From an uncultured bacterium (GTDB lineage: Bacteria > Verrucomicrobiota > Kiritimatiellia > PWTM01), in the NCBI GenBank assembly GCA_937139365.1, contig CAKZPT010000072.1, positions 1-47,929 of the forward strand: a stretch of 47,929 bases of DNA, in the 5' to 3' direction. Position 1 is the stretch's first letter, and each line of letters starts with the position of its first letter. Positions 15,940 to 24,796 of the stretch are shown piece after piece. Below the pieces are notes generated by a model. It searched no databases. It had not been told where the DNA came from and saw nothing but the letters and a program-made list of their open reading frames with translations. Made by a program: the position numbers and the translations under genes.

Positions 15940-16687
15940 CGCGCTCCGTCAACACCTCGGCCGCGTCGCGGCCGACGACCAACGTATGCTCCGCGTGGGC
16001 GGACCGGCCGCCGTCGCAGGTCCGGACGGTCCACCCGTCGGGGTCCACGCGCACCTCCGAGCCGCGCTCGTTCACCATCGGCTCGATCGCCAGCGTCATC
16101 CCCGCGCACAGCCGCGGCCCCTGCCCCGGTTCGCCGAAGTTAGGCACCTGCGGCTCCTCGTGCAGACCGCGGCCGATGCCGTGGCCCACAAACTCCCGCA
16201 CGACCGAAAATCCGGCCGCCTCGACCGTCCGCTGTACCGCCGCGGACAGGTCGCCGACATGCGCGCCCTCGACCGCTCGGGCGACGGCCGCCGCCAGGGC
16301 GTCCTCCGCCGCGCGGATCAGGCGCAGCGCCGTCGGGTCGCCGGCGCCGGCGACGACCGTGCGGGCCGTGTCGCCGTACCAGCCGCCCAGCAGCACGCCG
16401 CAGTCGATGCTCACGACGTCGCCGGCCGCGATCGTCCGGTCCCCAGGAATGCCGTGGACGACCTCGTCGTTGACCGACACGCAGATGTGCGCCGGGTAGC
16501 CGCGGTAGCCGAAAAACGCGCTCACGGCACCGGCCCGCGCCATCTCTTCGCGGGCCGCCTCCTCCAGCTCACGGGTGGTCGCCCCCGGCCGCACGCGCCG
16601 ACAGACGGCCTCGAGCACCCGCGCCGCCACCCGGCCGCTGGTCCGCATCGCCGCGATCTCCGCCGCCGTCTTGATGGCGATCTTCAC
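15920..16687 (-). CDS. map: Type I methionine aminopeptidase
   Basis: Removes the N-terminal Met from nascent proteins. 255 aa. The five metal ligands are in place: Asp95, Asp106, His169, Glu202 and Glu233; His78 is the conserved substrate-side histidine. It starts with GTG at 16687, overlapping the adk stop (GTGA), which gives a family-typical start VKIAIKTAAEIAAMR. The frame is open far upstream, but only as an antiparallel or shifted reading of adk and secY. The adk-map-infA order is standard for the end of the spc region. Confidence 0.97.
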   Translation of the reverse strand: MKIAIKTAAEIAAMRTSGRVAARVLEAVCRRVRPGATTRELEEAAREEMARAGAVSAFFGYRGYPAHICVSVNDEVVHGIPGDRTIAAGDVVSIDCGVLLGGWYGDTARTVVAGAGDPTALRLIRAAEDALAAAVARAVEGAHVGDLSAAVQRTVEAAGFSVVREFVGHGIGRGLHEEPQVPNFGEPGQGPRLCAGMTLAIEPMVNERGSEVRVDPDGWTVRTCDGGRSAHAEHTLVVGRDAAEVLTERDGPDVV

Positions 16688-17334
16688 ATCGCCGCCGGCA
16701 GGTGGGCCGCGATCTGGTCGCGGGTGGCCTCGACGGCGCCGGCCGCGTCCACCACGTGCAGCAGCCCGCGCGCGCGGTAGAAGCCGATCAGCTCCTCGGT
16801 CTGCCGCTGGTAGACGTCCAGGCGGTTGGCGACCGTCGCCTCGTTGTCGTCGGGCCGTTGATAGGTCGGCCCGCCGCAGCGGTCGCAGACGCCCTCGACC
16901 CGCGTGGGCATGTTGCGCACATGGAACACGGCCCCGCACTGCCGGCAAACCCGCCGGCCGGCCAGCCGGTCGATCAGCACCTCGCGCGGCACCTCGAGCA
17001 GGAAGACGCCGTCCACGCGCGCGCCAAAGGCGGCCAGCAGCCGGTCCAGGCCCTCGGCCTGGGCGCGGGTGCGCGGGAACCCGTCGAAGAGGTAGCGGAC
17101 GTCCCCGTCGGCGGCCAGCCGCTCGCGGACGAGCCCGAGGATGACGTCGTCGGGGACCAGCTCGCCCTTTTCCATGTAGGCCTTGGCCTGGAGCCCGACA
17201 GGCGAGCCGGCCTTGACCGCCTCGCGGAGCATGTCGCCCGTCGAGACGTGGCGCCAGCCGTTGGCGCCGGTCAGCAGCGCCGCGACGGTGCCCTTGCCCG
17301 CCCCCGGCGCGCCCAGCAGGATGATCATGTTCAT
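16684..17334 (-). CDS. adk: Adenylate kinase with zinc LID
   Basis: Interconverts ATP + AMP and 2 ADP. 216 aa. The P-loop GAPGAGKGT spans residues 8-16, the AMP-binding region includes STGDMLR (31-37), and DGFPRT is at 84-89. The LID carries four cysteines (Cys130, Cys133, Cys150, Cys153), a zinc-stabilised LID. Two ATGs are possible two codons apart (17334, 17328); GAGG lies 3 and 9 nt upstream respectively, so the second may be the true start. It follows secY by 21 nt and overlaps map. Confidence 0.97.
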   Translation of the reverse strand: MNMIILLGAPGAGKGTVAALLTGANGWRHVSTGDMLREAVKAGSPVGLQAKAYMEKGELVPDDVILGLVRERLAADGDVRYLFDGFPRTRAQAEGLDRLLAAFGARVDGVFLLEVPREVLIDRLAGRRVCRQCGAVFHVRNMPTRVEGVCDRCGGPTYQRPDDNEATVANRLDVYQRQTEELIGFYRARGLLHVVDAAGAVEATRDQIAAHLPAAM

Positions 17335-17355
17335 CGGCCTCGGAACCTCCGTCGC

Positions 17356-18705
17356 TCACCGCCGCCCGCGCAGCTTGCCCTTCTTCAGGAACCCGTCGTA
17401 GTGGCGCGTCAACAGGTGCGCCTCGACCTGGCGCATCGTGTCGAGCATCACCCCGACGACGATCAGCAGGCTCGTGCCGCCGAAAAAGGAAGCGACGATC
17501 CACGGGATGCCCAAATGCTTCTGCATGATCGTCGGCAGCACCGCGATCGCCGTCAGAAACACCGCCCCCGCCAGCGTGATGCGGCTCATCGTGTGATCCA
17601 GGAACTCGGCCGTCGGCGTGCCGGGCCGGATGCCGGGCACGTAGCCGCCGTACTTCTTCAGGTCGTCGGCGATGCGGACGGGGTTGAATTGGGTCGCGAC
17701 CCAGAAATAGGAGAAGAACAGGATCATCAGCGCGTACAGGATCATGTACGGGCCGGTGCCGTAGTCGATCGAGGCGCCGAGGTCGCGGGCCCACTGCCAG
17801 GGGACCGCCTTCAGGAGGCGCGGCGGGAAGAGGAGAATGGACTGGGCGAAGATGATCGGCATTACGCCCGCGTAGTTGACCCGCAGCGGCATGTAGGTGC
17901 TCTGGCCGCCGTAGACCTTGCGGCCGACGACGCGCTTGGCGTACTGGACCGGCACTTTCCGCTGCGCCTGGGTCACGGCCACCGTGCCGGCGATCACCAG
18001 GAAGATCATCACCAGCATCAGCAGCAGGTGAAACGGCGTGAACTGGCGCTCGTCCCCGATCGGCTGGAACATCCGCATCGTCTGCGCGACCGCGCCGGGC
18101 AGCCGACTGATGATGTTGATCGTGATGATCAGCGAGATCCCGTTCCCGATGCCCCGCGCCGTGATCTGCTCGCCCAGCCACATCTGGATCATCGTGCCGG
18201 TCATCATCGTCAGCACCGCCAGCGCCACGAACCCGAAGTGGGACTCCATATGGACGATCGGCCGGCTGAGGCCCAACGCACCGGGGTGCAGCAGCGCCCC
18301 CGCCAAGGCCCCGCCCTGAACAACGCAGAGCGCGACGGTGAGGTACCGGGTGTACTGGGTCAGCTTCTGGCGGCCGGCCTCGCCCTCCCGAACTAGCCGT
18401 TCCAGGGCCGGGATGACGGCGGTCATGAGTTGGAGAATGATCGAGGCGCTGATGTAGGGCATGATGCCCAACGCCCCGACGGCGCAGCGGTCCATCGCGC
18501 CGCCGGTGAACAGGTCGTAGAGGCCGAGGAACCCGCCGCCCGCCTGGCGCTGGACCTCGGCGATCACCTCGCGCAGCGCGTTGTAGTCGACGCCGGGAAC
18601 CGGCACGCTCGCGGTGATCCGAACCGCGAAGATCAGCCCGAGCGTGAAGAGGATGCGCTCCCGCAGCTCCTGGATCTTGAACGAGTTGACGAAGGCCGAC
18701 AGCAT
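17356..18705 (-). CDS. secY: Protein translocase channel SecY
   Basis: 449 aa integral membrane protein, the pore of the SecYEG translocon. Ten hydrophobic helices are expected and can be followed along the sequence. The first is ILFTLGLIFAVRITA after the cytoplasmic start; the PGVDY periplasmic turn and the plug region GGAMDRCAVGALGIMPYISASI follow. The basic C-terminal tail ends KGKLRGRR. It works with SecE, which is encoded in the same cluster at 41714-41920. It lies 12 nt after rplO. Confidence 0.98.
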   Translation of the reverse strand: MLSAFVNSFKIQELRERILFTLGLIFAVRITASVPVPGVDYNALREVIAEVQRQAGGGFLGLYDLFTGGAMDRCAVGALGIMPYISASIILQLMTAVIPALERLVREGEAGRQKLTQYTRYLTVALCVVQGGALAGALLHPGALGLSRPIVHMESHFGFVALAVLTMMTGTMIQMWLGEQITARGIGNGISLIITINIISRLPGAVAQTMRMFQPIGDERQFTPFHLLLMLVMIFLVIAGTVAVTQAQRKVPVQYAKRVVGRKVYGGQSTYMPLRVNYAGVMPIIFAQSILLFPPRLLKAVPWQWARDLGASIDYGTGPYMILYALMILFFSYFWVATQFNPVRIADDLKKYGGYVPGIRPGTPTAEFLDHTMSRITLAGAVFLTAIAVLPTIMQKHLGIPWIVASFFGGTSLLIVVGVMLDTMRQVEAHLLTRHYDGFLKKGKLRGRR

Positions 18706-18717
18706 GCGCCGGCTCCC

Positions 18718-19164
18718 TCAGCCCAGAAGCTCCGCCACGCCGCCGGCGGCCTCGATCTTGGCCTTCGCGGCCACGCTGAAGGCGTGGGCGCGCACAGTCA
18801 ACCGGCGGGCCAGTTCGCCGCCGCCGAGGACTTTCACGCGCAAGTCGGCCGGACCGCGGACGAGCCTGCGCTCGCGCATCGCGGCCACGTCCGCCACCGC
18901 CCCGTCCTCGAACACCGAGAGGGCCCCGACGTTGACGGGCCGGTACTCGACGCGCGTCGGAGAGTTGAACCCGACCTTGGGCAGACGGCGGATCAGCGGC
19001 ATCTGCCCCCCCTCGAAGCGGAGTCGGCGGCCGCTGCCGGCGCGCGAATGCTGCCCTTTGTGCCCGCGTCCGGAGGTTTTCCCGAGGCCGGAGGATTCCC
19101 CGCGCCCGACGCGGGTTCGGCGGGTCTTCGATCCCGGGGTGTTCCGAAGTTCGTGGAGTCTCAT
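18718..19164 (-). CDS. rplO: 50S ribosomal protein L15
   Basis: 148 aa. L15 is a late-assembling large-subunit protein that runs through 23S domain [18 protein letters not shown] and the Gly-rich [19 protein letters not shown] are diagnostic. Its ATG overlaps the rpsE stop (ATGA at 19161-19164). In many bacteria rpmD (L30) lies between rpsE and rplO; here there is no space for it. Confidence 0.98.
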   Translation of the reverse strand: MRLHELRNTPGSKTRRTRVGRGESSGLGKTSGRGHKGQHSRAGSGRRLRFEGGQMPLIRRLPKVGFNSPTRVEYRPVNVGALSVFEDGAVADVAAMRERRLVRGPADLRVKVLGGGELARRLTVRAHAFSVAAKAKIEAAGGVAELLG

Positions 19165-19691
19165 GGCGTCACCGCCTCGAGCTCCGTCCCGCTCCGCAGG
19201 CGGCGGAGTTCCTCGGGGGTCTGGAGCTGTTTGAGGGCCTCGATCGCGGCTCGCGTCACGTTGAGCGCACTGTCGCTGCCGAGCGACTTGGCCAGCGCGT
19301 CGCGCACGCCGGCCAGCTCGAGCACCGCGCGCACGGCGCCGCCGGCGATGATGCCGGTGCCGGGCGAGGCGGGCTTGAGCAGGACATGGGCGCCGGCGAA
19401 CCGGCCCTCGACCTCGTGAGGGATCGTACGTTCGCGCAGCGGCACGGTCATCATCGACCGCCGGGCCGCCTCGCCGCCCTTGCGGATGGCGTCGGCCACC
19501 TCGTTGGCCTTGCCCAGCGCGAAGCCGACTCGACCCTCGCGGTCGCCGACCACCACCAGCGCGCTGAAACTGAAGCGGCGGCCCCCCTTGACGACCTTGG
19601 CGCACCGGTTGATGAAGACCACCCGTTCACCGAGGCTGTCGCCCTCATCCTGTCGGAGCCCCTTTTCGCTCTCATAGCGTCGTGCGCTCAT
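19161..19691 (-). CDS. rpsE: 30S ribosomal protein S5
   Basis: 176 aa. S5 takes part in mRNA unwinding and decoding fidelity at the 30S entry site. The core includes [19 protein letters not shown] (double-stranded RNA-binding-like domain, about 28-47), [17 protein letters not shown] and the C-terminal domain with [18 protein letters not shown]. The start at 19691 was chosen because [11 protein letters not shown] fits the family; the longer open frame upstream is the shadow of rplR. It lies 10 nt after rplR and overlaps rplO by 4 nt. Confidence 0.98.
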   Translation of the reverse strand: MSARRYESEKGLRQDEGDSLGERVVFINRCAKVVKGGRRFSFSALVVVGDREGRVGFALGKANEVADAIRKGGEAARRSMMTVPLRERTIPHEVEGRFAGAHVLLKPASPGTGIIAGGAVRAVLELAGVRDALAKSLGSDSALNVTRAAIEALKQLQTPEELRRLRSGTELEAVTP

Positions 19692-19701
19692 CGGATCCCT
19701 C

Positions 19702-20064
19702 CTACAATTCCAGCCCGGCCTCGCGCGCCGCGTCGGCGAGGGCGCGGACCCGGCCGCCGTAGCGGAATCCGCCGCGGTCGAAGACCACTCGGGTGATCCC
19801 CGCCGCCCGCGCGGCCTCGGCGGCGGCCCGGCCGATCCGCCGCGCCGCCTCGACCGTGACGCGGCCCGCCAACGCGGCCAGCTCGCCGCCCAACGTCGAG
19901 ACGGCGGCCAGGGTGCGGCCGAGGTCGTCGTCGATGAACTGCACCGTCGCATGCCGATGGCTGAAGTGCACCGCCATCCGCGGGCGCTCCGCGGTGCCGG
20001 CGACGCGCTGGCGCAGCCGGCGGTGCCGGCGCGCCCGATAATCCGCCCGTGTCTTCAATTTCAT
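19702..20064 (-). CDS. rplR: 50S ribosomal protein L18
   Basis: 120 aa. L18 binds 5S rRNA together with L5 (and L25 where present) in the central protuberance. The basic N-terminus [18 protein letters not shown] and the C-terminal [26 protein letters not shown] are typical. It lies 8 nt after rplF and 10 nt before rpsE. Confidence 0.97.
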   Translation of the reverse strand: MKLKTRADYRARRHRRLRQRVAGTAERPRMAVHFSHRHATVQFIDDDLGRTLAAVSTLGGELAALAGRVTVEAARRIGRAAAEAARAAGITRVVFDRGGFRYGGRVRALADAAREAGLEL

Positions 20065-20072
20065 GCCCGTTC

Positions 20073-20609
20073 CTACGCCACGGTCTTGCCGGCCTTCCTG
20101 CGCACGACCTCGCCCTTATAGCGCAGGCCCTTGCCCTTGTACGGCTCGGCCCGGTAGAAGTCGCGCAGGCGTGCGGCCACGTCCCCGACCAGACTCTTGG
20201 AGCAGCCGCTGATCTTCAGGGTCGTCGCGTCCGGCGCCTCGACCTTCACACCCGCGGGCACCTCGAACCGCACGGGGTGCGAATAGCCCAGGGTCAGGAT
20301 CACCGTCTGCCCCTGCACCACGGCCTTGTAGCCGACGCCCTGGATCTCCAGTTCCTTCATGTAGCCCTGGCTGACGCCGACGACCATGCCGCGCAGCAAC
20401 GACCAGGTGGTCCCCTGCAGGCGCCGCTGCGCCGCGCTGTCGTCCCGCCGGTGGACGACCAGGCCTCCGGGCGCCAGTTCCGCGCGCATTCCGTCGGCCA
20501 TCCCCCAGGCCAGCTCCCCGCGGGGGCCTTTCACCGCCACGCGCGCACCGTCGATGACGACGGTCACGCCAGCGGGAACGGGAATCGGTTTCTTGGCCAG
20601 TCGCGACAT
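20073..20609 (-). CDS. rplF: 50S ribosomal protein L6
   Basis: 178 aa with the duplicated L6 fold; binds near the sarcin-ricin loop and the factor-binding site. The N-terminus MSRLAKKPIPVPAGVTV, the central GYMKELEIQGVGYKA and the C-terminal EPYKGKGLRYKGEVVRRKAGK are all conserved. It lies 19 nt after rpsH and 8 nt before rplR. Confidence 0.98.
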   Translation of the reverse strand: MSRLAKKPIPVPAGVTVVIDGARVAVKGPRGELAWGMADGMRAELAPGGLVVHRRDDSAAQRRLQGTTWSLLRGMVVGVSQGYMKELEIQGVGYKAVVQGQTVILTLGYSHPVRFEVPAGVKVEAPDATTLKISGCSKSLVGDVAARLRDFYRAEPYKGKGLRYKGEVVRRKAGKTVA

Positions 20610-20628
20610 GGTTGCACTCCTGTGGGGG

Positions 20629-21039
20629 TCACCAGACGTGGCAGATGACTTCGCCGCCCACCCGCCGGCGGCGGGCCTCCCGGTCGGTCATCAGCCCCTG
20701 GGACGTGGTGAGGATCGCCACCCCTGTGCCGCTGCGGACGCGGCGCAGCGCGTCCTCGGCAACGTAGCGCCGGCAGCCGGGCTTGCTGACGCGGCGCAGG
20801 CCGCGGATCACCGGCTGGCGGTCCGGGCCGGCGGGCCGGTCGTATTTCAGCCCAACGCGGAGGAGGCGGCGGGGTGGATCGCCTTCGACCGCCACGCCGG
20901 CCAGAAACCCCTCGCGCACGAGCACACGGCAGAGCTTCTCCTTCATCCGAGAATACGGCACGTCCACCGCGTCGAGACGCGCATGGAGGCCGTTGCGGAT
21001 CCGGGTGAGCAGGTCGGCCAGGGGGTCGTTCAAGCTCAT
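20629..21039 (-). CDS. rpsH: 30S ribosomal protein S8
   Basis: 136 aa. S8 binds helix 21 of 16S rRNA and in E. coli represses the spc operon at rplE. Family motifs: NDPLADLLTRIRNGL at the N-terminus and GTGVAILTTSQGLMTDREARRRRVGGEVIC at the C-terminus, which together span both S8 domains. A somewhat Pro/Asp-rich loop (about 67-75) is unusual but small. It follows rpsN by 19 nt. Confidence 0.98.
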   Translation of the reverse strand: MSLNDPLADLLTRIRNGLHARLDAVDVPYSRMKEKLCRVLVREGFLAGVAVEGDPPRRLLRVGLKYDRPAGPDRQPVIRGLRRVSKPGCRRYVAEDALRRVRSGTGVAILTTSQGLMTDREARRRRVGGEVICHVW

Positions 21040-21058
21040 CTTCGTCCTCCGCTCCGCC

Positions 21059-21244
21059 TCACCAGCTGGCCTTGATCACACCCGGCAGCCGCCCGGCCTG
21101 GGCGAGTTCGCGCACGCAGATGCGGCACATCCGGAACCGGCGCATGTAGGCGTGCCGGCGCCCGCAACGCTCGCAGCGGTGGTAGGCGCGCGCCGAGAAT
21201 TTCGGCTTCCGTTTCTGTTTGGCTTCCCATGCCTTGGTCGCCAC
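21059..21244 (-). CDS. rpsN: 30S ribosomal protein S14, short zinc type
   Basis: 61 aa, the short zinc form of S14 with Cys24, Cys27, Cys40 and Cys43, and the C-terminus [12 protein letters not shown]14 is a late-binding 30S head protein. Some bacteria carry a second, zinc-independent long S14 elsewhere; nothing about that can be said from this window. It lies between rplE (13-nt gap) and rpsH. Confidence 0.98.
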   Translation of the reverse strand: MATKAWEAKQKRKPKFSARAYHRCERCGRRHAYMRRFRMCRICVRELAQAGRLPGVIKASW

Positions 21245-21257
21245 GACCGTCCCTTTC

Positions 21258-21797
21258 CTATTTCGCGAACGGCATGCCGAGCCGCGTCAGCAGGTCCCGC
21301 GCCTCGTCGTCGCGGCCGGCGTTCGTGACCACGGTGACGTCCATGCCCTGGACCTTCTTCACGTGGTCGGGGTTGATCTCGGGAAAGATGGTCTGCTCGC
21401 GCAGCCCCAACGAGAAGTTGCCGCGCCCGTCGAAGCTGCGCGGGGAAACGCCGCGGAAATCGCGAATGCGCGGTAGCCCGGCGAAAATCAAGCGGTGGAG
21501 AAACTCGTACATCCGGTCGCCGCGCAACGTGACCTTGGCCCCGATCGGCATGCCGGCGCGCAACCGGAAGTTCGAGATGCTCTTCCGGGCGTGGGTGACC
21601 ATCGGCCGCTGGCCCGTGATGCGGGCCAGGTCCTCGGCGAGGGCCTTCATCGTGTCGCGATCGGTGTCGGCGTCGAACCCCATGTTGACGACGATCTTCA
21701 CCAGCCGCGGCACCCGCAACGGATTGGCGATGCCCCGCTCCTTCTGGATCTCGGGCACAATCCGCGTCCGGTACAATTCCTTTAGATAAGCCGGCAT
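21258..21797 (-). CDS. rplE: 50S ribosomal protein L5
   Basis: 179 aa from ATG 21797. L5 binds 5S rRNA and contacts S13 and P-site tRNA. The start [17 protein letters not shown] matches the family and has GGAGG close upstream. An in-frame GTG at 21812 would overlap the rplX stop as GTGA and add five residues. Conserved segments: [28 protein letters not shown] and [19 protein letters not shown]. It lies 11 nt after rplX. Confidence 0.98.
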   Translation of the reverse strand: MPAYLKELYRTRIVPEIQKERGIANPLRVPRLVKIVVNMGFDADTDRDTMKALAEDLARITGQRPMVTHARKSISNFRLRAGMPIGAKVTLRGDRMYEFLHRLIFAGLPRIRDFRGVSPRSFDGRGNFSLGLREQTIFPEINPDHVKKVQGMDVTVVTNAGRDDEARDLLTRLGMPFAK

Positions 21798-21808
21798 GGC
21801 GCCTCCGC

Positions 21809-22096
21809 TCACTTCGCCCCGGCGGGCCGCTTGCGCGCCGGATCATGGCGCCGGAGCTTGCACAACGGCACCGGCGCCTCGACGGTGGCGATGATGCCCT
21901 GCGGATGCTCTTGCGACCTCCGGCGGTGCCGCTTAACCAGGTTGATCCCCTCCACCACGGCCCGCCCTTCGTCGGGCATGACCCGGAGGACCTTTCCCGT
22001 CCGCCCCTTGTCGTCGCCGGAGATCACGTAGACGACGTCGCCCCGCTTGAACGGCGGGCGGACCCGGACGGTCGGCTGTTTGCGCCGTCGCTTCAT
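21809..22096 (-). CDS. rplX: 50S ribosomal protein L24
   Basis: 95 aa with a KOW domain ([21 protein letters not shown], roughly residues 19-39). L24 is an assembly initiator at the 5' end of 23S rRNA. The protein is very basic at both ends. It starts one base after the rplN stop, and its end lies 11 nt before the ATG of rplE. Confidence 0.97.
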   Translation of the reverse strand: MKRRRKQPTVRVRPPFKRGDVVYVISGDDKGRTGKVLRVMPDEGRAVVEGINLVKRHRRRSQEHPQGIIATVEAPVPLCKLRRHDPARKRPAGAK

Positions 22097-22097
22097 C

Positions 22098-22463
22098 TCA
22101 CACCACCTCCGGGGCCAGCGACACGATCTTCATGAAGTTCTTTTCCCGCAGCTCCCGCGCCACCGGGCCGAAGATCCGCGTGCCGCGGGGGTTGAGCTGG
22201 TCGTCGACGAGGACAACGGCGTTGGCGTCGAACCGCACCGACGAGCCGTCGGGCCGGCGGATCGGCTGGCGCGTCCGCACGACGACCGCCTTGACGACCT
22301 CGCCCTTGCGCACCATGCTGCCCGGCGACGCCTCCTTGATGGTGACGCGGATCAGGTCCCCGACGCGGGCGTAGTCCCGCACGTGACCGAGCACCCGGAT
22401 GCACTGCGCGCGCTGCGCGCCCGTGTTGTCGGCCACCTCCATCGTCGTTCGAAGTCCGATCAT
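22098..22463 (-). CDS. rplN: 50S ribosomal protein L14
   Basis: 121 aa. L14 is a five-stranded barrel at the subunit interface. [17 protein letters not shown], the [13 protein letters not shown] segment and [15 protein letters not shown] are diagnostic. The ATG overlaps the rpsQ stop as ATGA. The frame is open further upstream but reads only the complement of rpsQ. Confidence 0.98.
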   Translation of the reverse strand: MIGLRTTMEVADNTGAQRAQCIRVLGHVRDYARVGDLIRVTIKEASPGSMVRKGEVVKAVVVRTRQPIRRPDGSSVRFDANAVVLVDDQLNPRGTRIFGPVARELREKNFMKIVSLAPEVV

Positions 22464-22759
22464 GTCCCGCCTCCCGGAGCCCCGGGCGCGCGGCGGACGA
22501 TCTCCACCAGCCGCCAGCGTTTCAGCCGACTCAGCGGTCGGGCTTCGACGATCCGCACCCAATCGCCCACCCGCGCATCGTTCCGTTCGTCGTGCGCGTA
22601 GAACTTCGTATACGCCCGCAGCTCCTTGCCGTAGCGCGGATGGCGGTAGCGGCGCTCGACGCGGACCACGACGGTCTTGTCCATCCGATCGCTGACGACC
22701 TCGCCGATCCGAACCTTCCGACGCCCGCGGACGGGCTTCTGCAACGCCGTGTCCGTCAT
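22460..22759 (-). CDS. rpsQ: 30S ribosomal protein S17
   Basis: 99 aa, an OB-fold protein that binds 16S helices 7 and 11 early in assembly. Conserved: [21 protein letters not shown], then [19 protein letters not shown]. The C-terminal ~12 residues ([11 protein letters not shown]) extend past the usual end. The start overlaps the rpmC stop and the end overlaps the rplN start, both ATGA, so rpmC-rpsQ-rplN are translationally chained. Confidence 0.98.
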   Translation of the reverse strand: MTDTALQKPVRGRRKVRIGEVVSDRMDKTVVVRVERRYRHPRYGKELRAYTKFYAHDERNDARVGDWVRIVEARPLSRLKRWRLVEIVRRAPGAPGGGT

Positions 22760-22953
22760 GCTTTCGCGATCCTCCGCTCCGTTTGAACCGTCAGCATCCG
22801 CGCGATGTCGCGGCGAAGCTGCCGCACGCGCGCCGGGTTCTCCAGGTGCCCGACGGACTGCTGCACCCGCAGCTGGAACAGTTCCCGGCGCGCCTGGTCG
22901 AGTTGCGCCCGCAGCTCGTCATCCGTCCACTCCCGAACGTCCCGCGCTTTCAT
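22756..22953 (-). CDS. rpmC: 50S ribosomal protein L29
   Basis: 65 aa, a two-helix protein beside the exit tunnel that helps dock trigger factor and [23 protein letters not shown] and the [20 protein letters not shown] core are typical. It starts 15 nt after rplP and overlaps rpsQ by 4 nt. Confidence 0.97.
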   Translation of the reverse strand: MKARDVREWTDDELRAQLDQARRELFQLRVQQSVGHLENPARVRQLRRDIARMLTVQTERRIAKA

Positions 22954-22968
22954 CGACGTCCCCCTCCC

Positions 22969-23391
22969 TTAGCCCGCCAGCCGGGGGCGGGCGACGAACT
23001 TCGAGCGGACCGGCAGCTTGAACGCCGCCAGCCGCAGCGCCTCGCGCGCCACGTCCTCAGGAATCCCATCCATTTCAAAGACCATCGTACCGGGGCGCAC
23101 CACGGCGACCCATCCCTCGACCGCGCCCTTGCCCTTGCCCATGCGGGTCTCGAGGGGTTTCTTGGTGACCGGCTTATCCGGGAAAACCCGCAGCCAGACG
23201 CGGCCCTTGCGCTTGATGAAGCGGTTGATCGCCACGCGGCAGGCCTCGAGCTGGGTGTTGGTCAGCCAGCCGCGGCCCAACGACTGCAGCCCGTACTCCC
23301 CGAACGCCAGTGTGTTGCCCGACTGAGCCACCCCGCGGCGGGAACCGCGTTGCTGCTTGCGGTACTTCACCCGCTTAGGCATAAGCGGCAT
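22969..23391 (-). CDS. rplP: 50S ribosomal protein L16
   Basis: 140 aa. L16 helps form the A-site region and organises the aminoacyl-tRNA elbow. [16 protein letters not shown] opens the family; [20 protein letters not shown] and [21 protein letters not shown] follow. ATG 23391 has GGGAG 7 nt upstream and overlaps the end of rpsC by 17 nt; a second ATG three codons on is possible. Confidence 0.98.
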   Translation of the reverse strand: MPLMPKRVKYRKQQRGSRRGVAQSGNTLAFGEYGLQSLGRGWLTNTQLEACRVAINRFIKRKGRVWLRVFPDKPVTKKPLETRMGKGKGAVEGWVAVVRPGTMVFEMDGIPEDVAREALRLAAFKLPVRSKFVARPRLAG

Positions 23392-24055
23392 GGCTGCGCT
23401 CCCTTCGTCCGAACGACGGCGTCGCCTTCTCGTCCGCCTTGTGGCAGATCCACACCTTCACGCCGATGCGGCCGGCCACGGTGGCGGCCTCGGCGAAGCC
23501 GTAATCGATCCTCTCCCGCAACGTGTGCAGCGGCACCTTGCCCATCCGCAGCCCCTCGCGCCGCGCCAGCTCAGCGCCGCCGAGACGGCCGGAGACGTGA
23601 ATCCGGATACCCTCGACCCCGGCCTCCATGGCCATCTGCGCGGCCCGCTTCATCGCGCGGCGGAAGGAGACCCGCCGCTCCAGTTGCGTCGCAATCCCCT
23701 CCGCCACCAGCTGGGCGTTCCGGTCTGGGTCGCGCACCTCCTGGACCTCGACGAACACATCCCGCCCCGTCTTTCGCGCCAGCTCCCGGCGGAGCTGCTC
23801 GGTCTTCTCCTCCCCCTTGCGTCCGACGACGAGGCCGGGACGCGCGGTGTGCAGCGTCACTCGCACCCGGTCCGAATGGCGCTCGATCACCATGTCGGCG
23901 ATGGCCGCATCCTTCAGGCGTTCCTTCAGCCACTGACGGATCGCATCGTCCTCCACCGCGAACCGCCCGTAGGTTCGCTTATCGGCGAACCAGCGCGACC
24001 GCCAGTCCTTCGTGACCGTGACGCGCATGCCGATCGGATTGACTTTCTGGCCCAC
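23375..24055 (-). CDS. rpsC: 30S ribosomal protein S3
   Basis: 226 aa. S3 is on the 30S head at the mRNA entry channel and has mRNA helicase activity with S4 and S5. It starts [20 protein letters not shown]. The KH domain carries the GRKG loop at residues 78-81, and the C-terminal domain includes [26 protein letters not shown]. It lies 27 nt after rplV; its 3' end overlaps rplP. Confidence 0.98.
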   Translation of the reverse strand: MGQKVNPIGMRVTVTKDWRSRWFADKRTYGRFAVEDDAIRQWLKERLKDAAIADMVIERHSDRVRVTLHTARPGLVVGRKGEEKTEQLRRELARKTGRDVFVEVQEVRDPDRNAQLVAEGIATQLERRVSFRRAMKRAAQMAMEAGVEGIRIHVSGRLGGAELARREGLRMGKVPLHTLRERIDYGFAEAATVAGRIGVKVWICHKADEKATPSFGRRERSHAAYA

Positions 24056-24082
24056 CGGGGACTCCTTTCTTGATCCGCTCCG

Positions 24083-24421
24083 TCAGGCCGGCGGCTCGGC
24101 CAGCACGATCCGGATGTGGCTGTAGCGGTGCTGGATCGGGTGCGCCGCCCCGCGCGCCACCGCCATCCAACGCTTCAGCCGCGGCCCCTCCTCCACCACC
24201 GCCTCTTTCACCACCAGCCGCTCGGCGTCGAGCTTGTGGTTGTTCTCCGCGTTGGCCACCGCCGAGCGCAACGTCTTGCCCAGCCAGAAGGCCGCCTTGC
24301 GCTCGCTGAAGCGCACCATCGCCAGCGCGACCGGCACGGGTCGTCCCTTGAGCTCCCGCGCCAGATCCCGCGCCTTTCTCGGCGACAGGCGCACGTACCG
24401 TGATGTCGCGACAATCTCCAT
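24083..24421 (-). CDS. rplV: 50S ribosomal protein L22
   Basis: 112 aa. L22 lines the exit tunnel with a beta hairpin and contacts all 23S domains. ATG 24421 gives MEIVATSRYVRLSPRKAR, which aligns with the family start; GTG 24433 with GGAG upstream is an alternative that adds four residues. The tunnel hairpin region GPRLKRWMAVARGAAHPIQHRYSHI is present. It follows an 87-nt gap, the largest in the S10 group, with a hairpin and a promoter-like site. Confidence 0.97.
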   Translation of the reverse strand: MEIVATSRYVRLSPRKARDLARELKGRPVPVALAMVRFSERKAAFWLGKTLRSAVANAENNHKLDAERLVVKEAVVEEGPRLKRWMAVARGAAHPIQHRYSHIRIVLAEPPA

Positions 24422-24467
24422 CGTGTGTTCCACCGTCGCTCCGCCTCCGTCGCGCGGCGGACCGCCC

Positions 24468-24496
24468 ATTGTACGGGGTCCGCCCCGGCCGGGCAA
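24468..24496 (-). promoter_or_regulatory. Candidate internal promoter upstream of rplV
   Basis: On the minus strand, TTGCCC (24491-24496) and TACAAT (24468-24473) are separated by exactly 17 nt. The -10 matches five of six bases, the -35 four. The predicted start is about 40 nt before rplV. It coincides with a hairpin, so the two interpretations compete. Confidence 0.35.
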
Positions 24497-24503
24497 GCGG
24501 ACC
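24477..24503 (-). other. Hairpin in the rpsS-rplV gap
   Basis: Seven-base arms (24477-24483 and 24497-24503) are perfectly complementary and enclose a smaller CCCGG/CCGGG palindrome. There is no T-tract. The position, an unusually long gap inside the S10 group, suggests mRNA processing or fine control. Confidence 0.4.
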
Positions 24504-24508
24504 GCACA

Positions 24509-24793
24509 TCATTTCTGGGCGACCGCCTTGTCCGTGGCCACGCCGTGCTTGCGGAACGTCCGCGTTGCCGCGAACTCGCCGAGACGGTGGCCCACCATGT
24601 TTTCCGTGACGTACACCGAGACGAACGTCTTGCCGTTGTGGACGAGAAAGGTGTGGCCGACGAACTCCGGGATGATCATCGAGCGGCGGGACCACGTCTT
24701 GATCTGCCGGCGCTCGCCGGCGGCGTTGAGGCGGTCCACCTTCCGGCGGAGGTGCTCGTCCACGAAGGGTCCCTTGTGCACCGATCTGGCCAT
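24509..24793 (-). CDS. rpsS: 30S ribosomal protein S19
   Basis: 94 aa. S19 is in the 30S head near S13 and the A-site finger contact. [38 protein letters not shown] and [19 protein letters not shown] are standard. It starts 3 nt after rplB. An 87-nt gap separates it from rplV. Confidence 0.98.
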   Translation of the reverse strand: MARSVHKGPFVDEHLRRKVDRLNAAGERRQIKTWSRRSMIIPEFVGHTFLVHNGKTFVSVYVTENMVGHRLGEFAATRTFRKHGVATDKAVAQK

Positions 24794-24796
24794 GGT

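Noticed and set aside
15920-18181. A 753-codon minus-strand open frame spanning map, adk and part of secY
   Set aside because: Only its last 255 codons (map) are protein-like; the rest is the wrong frame of adk and secY.
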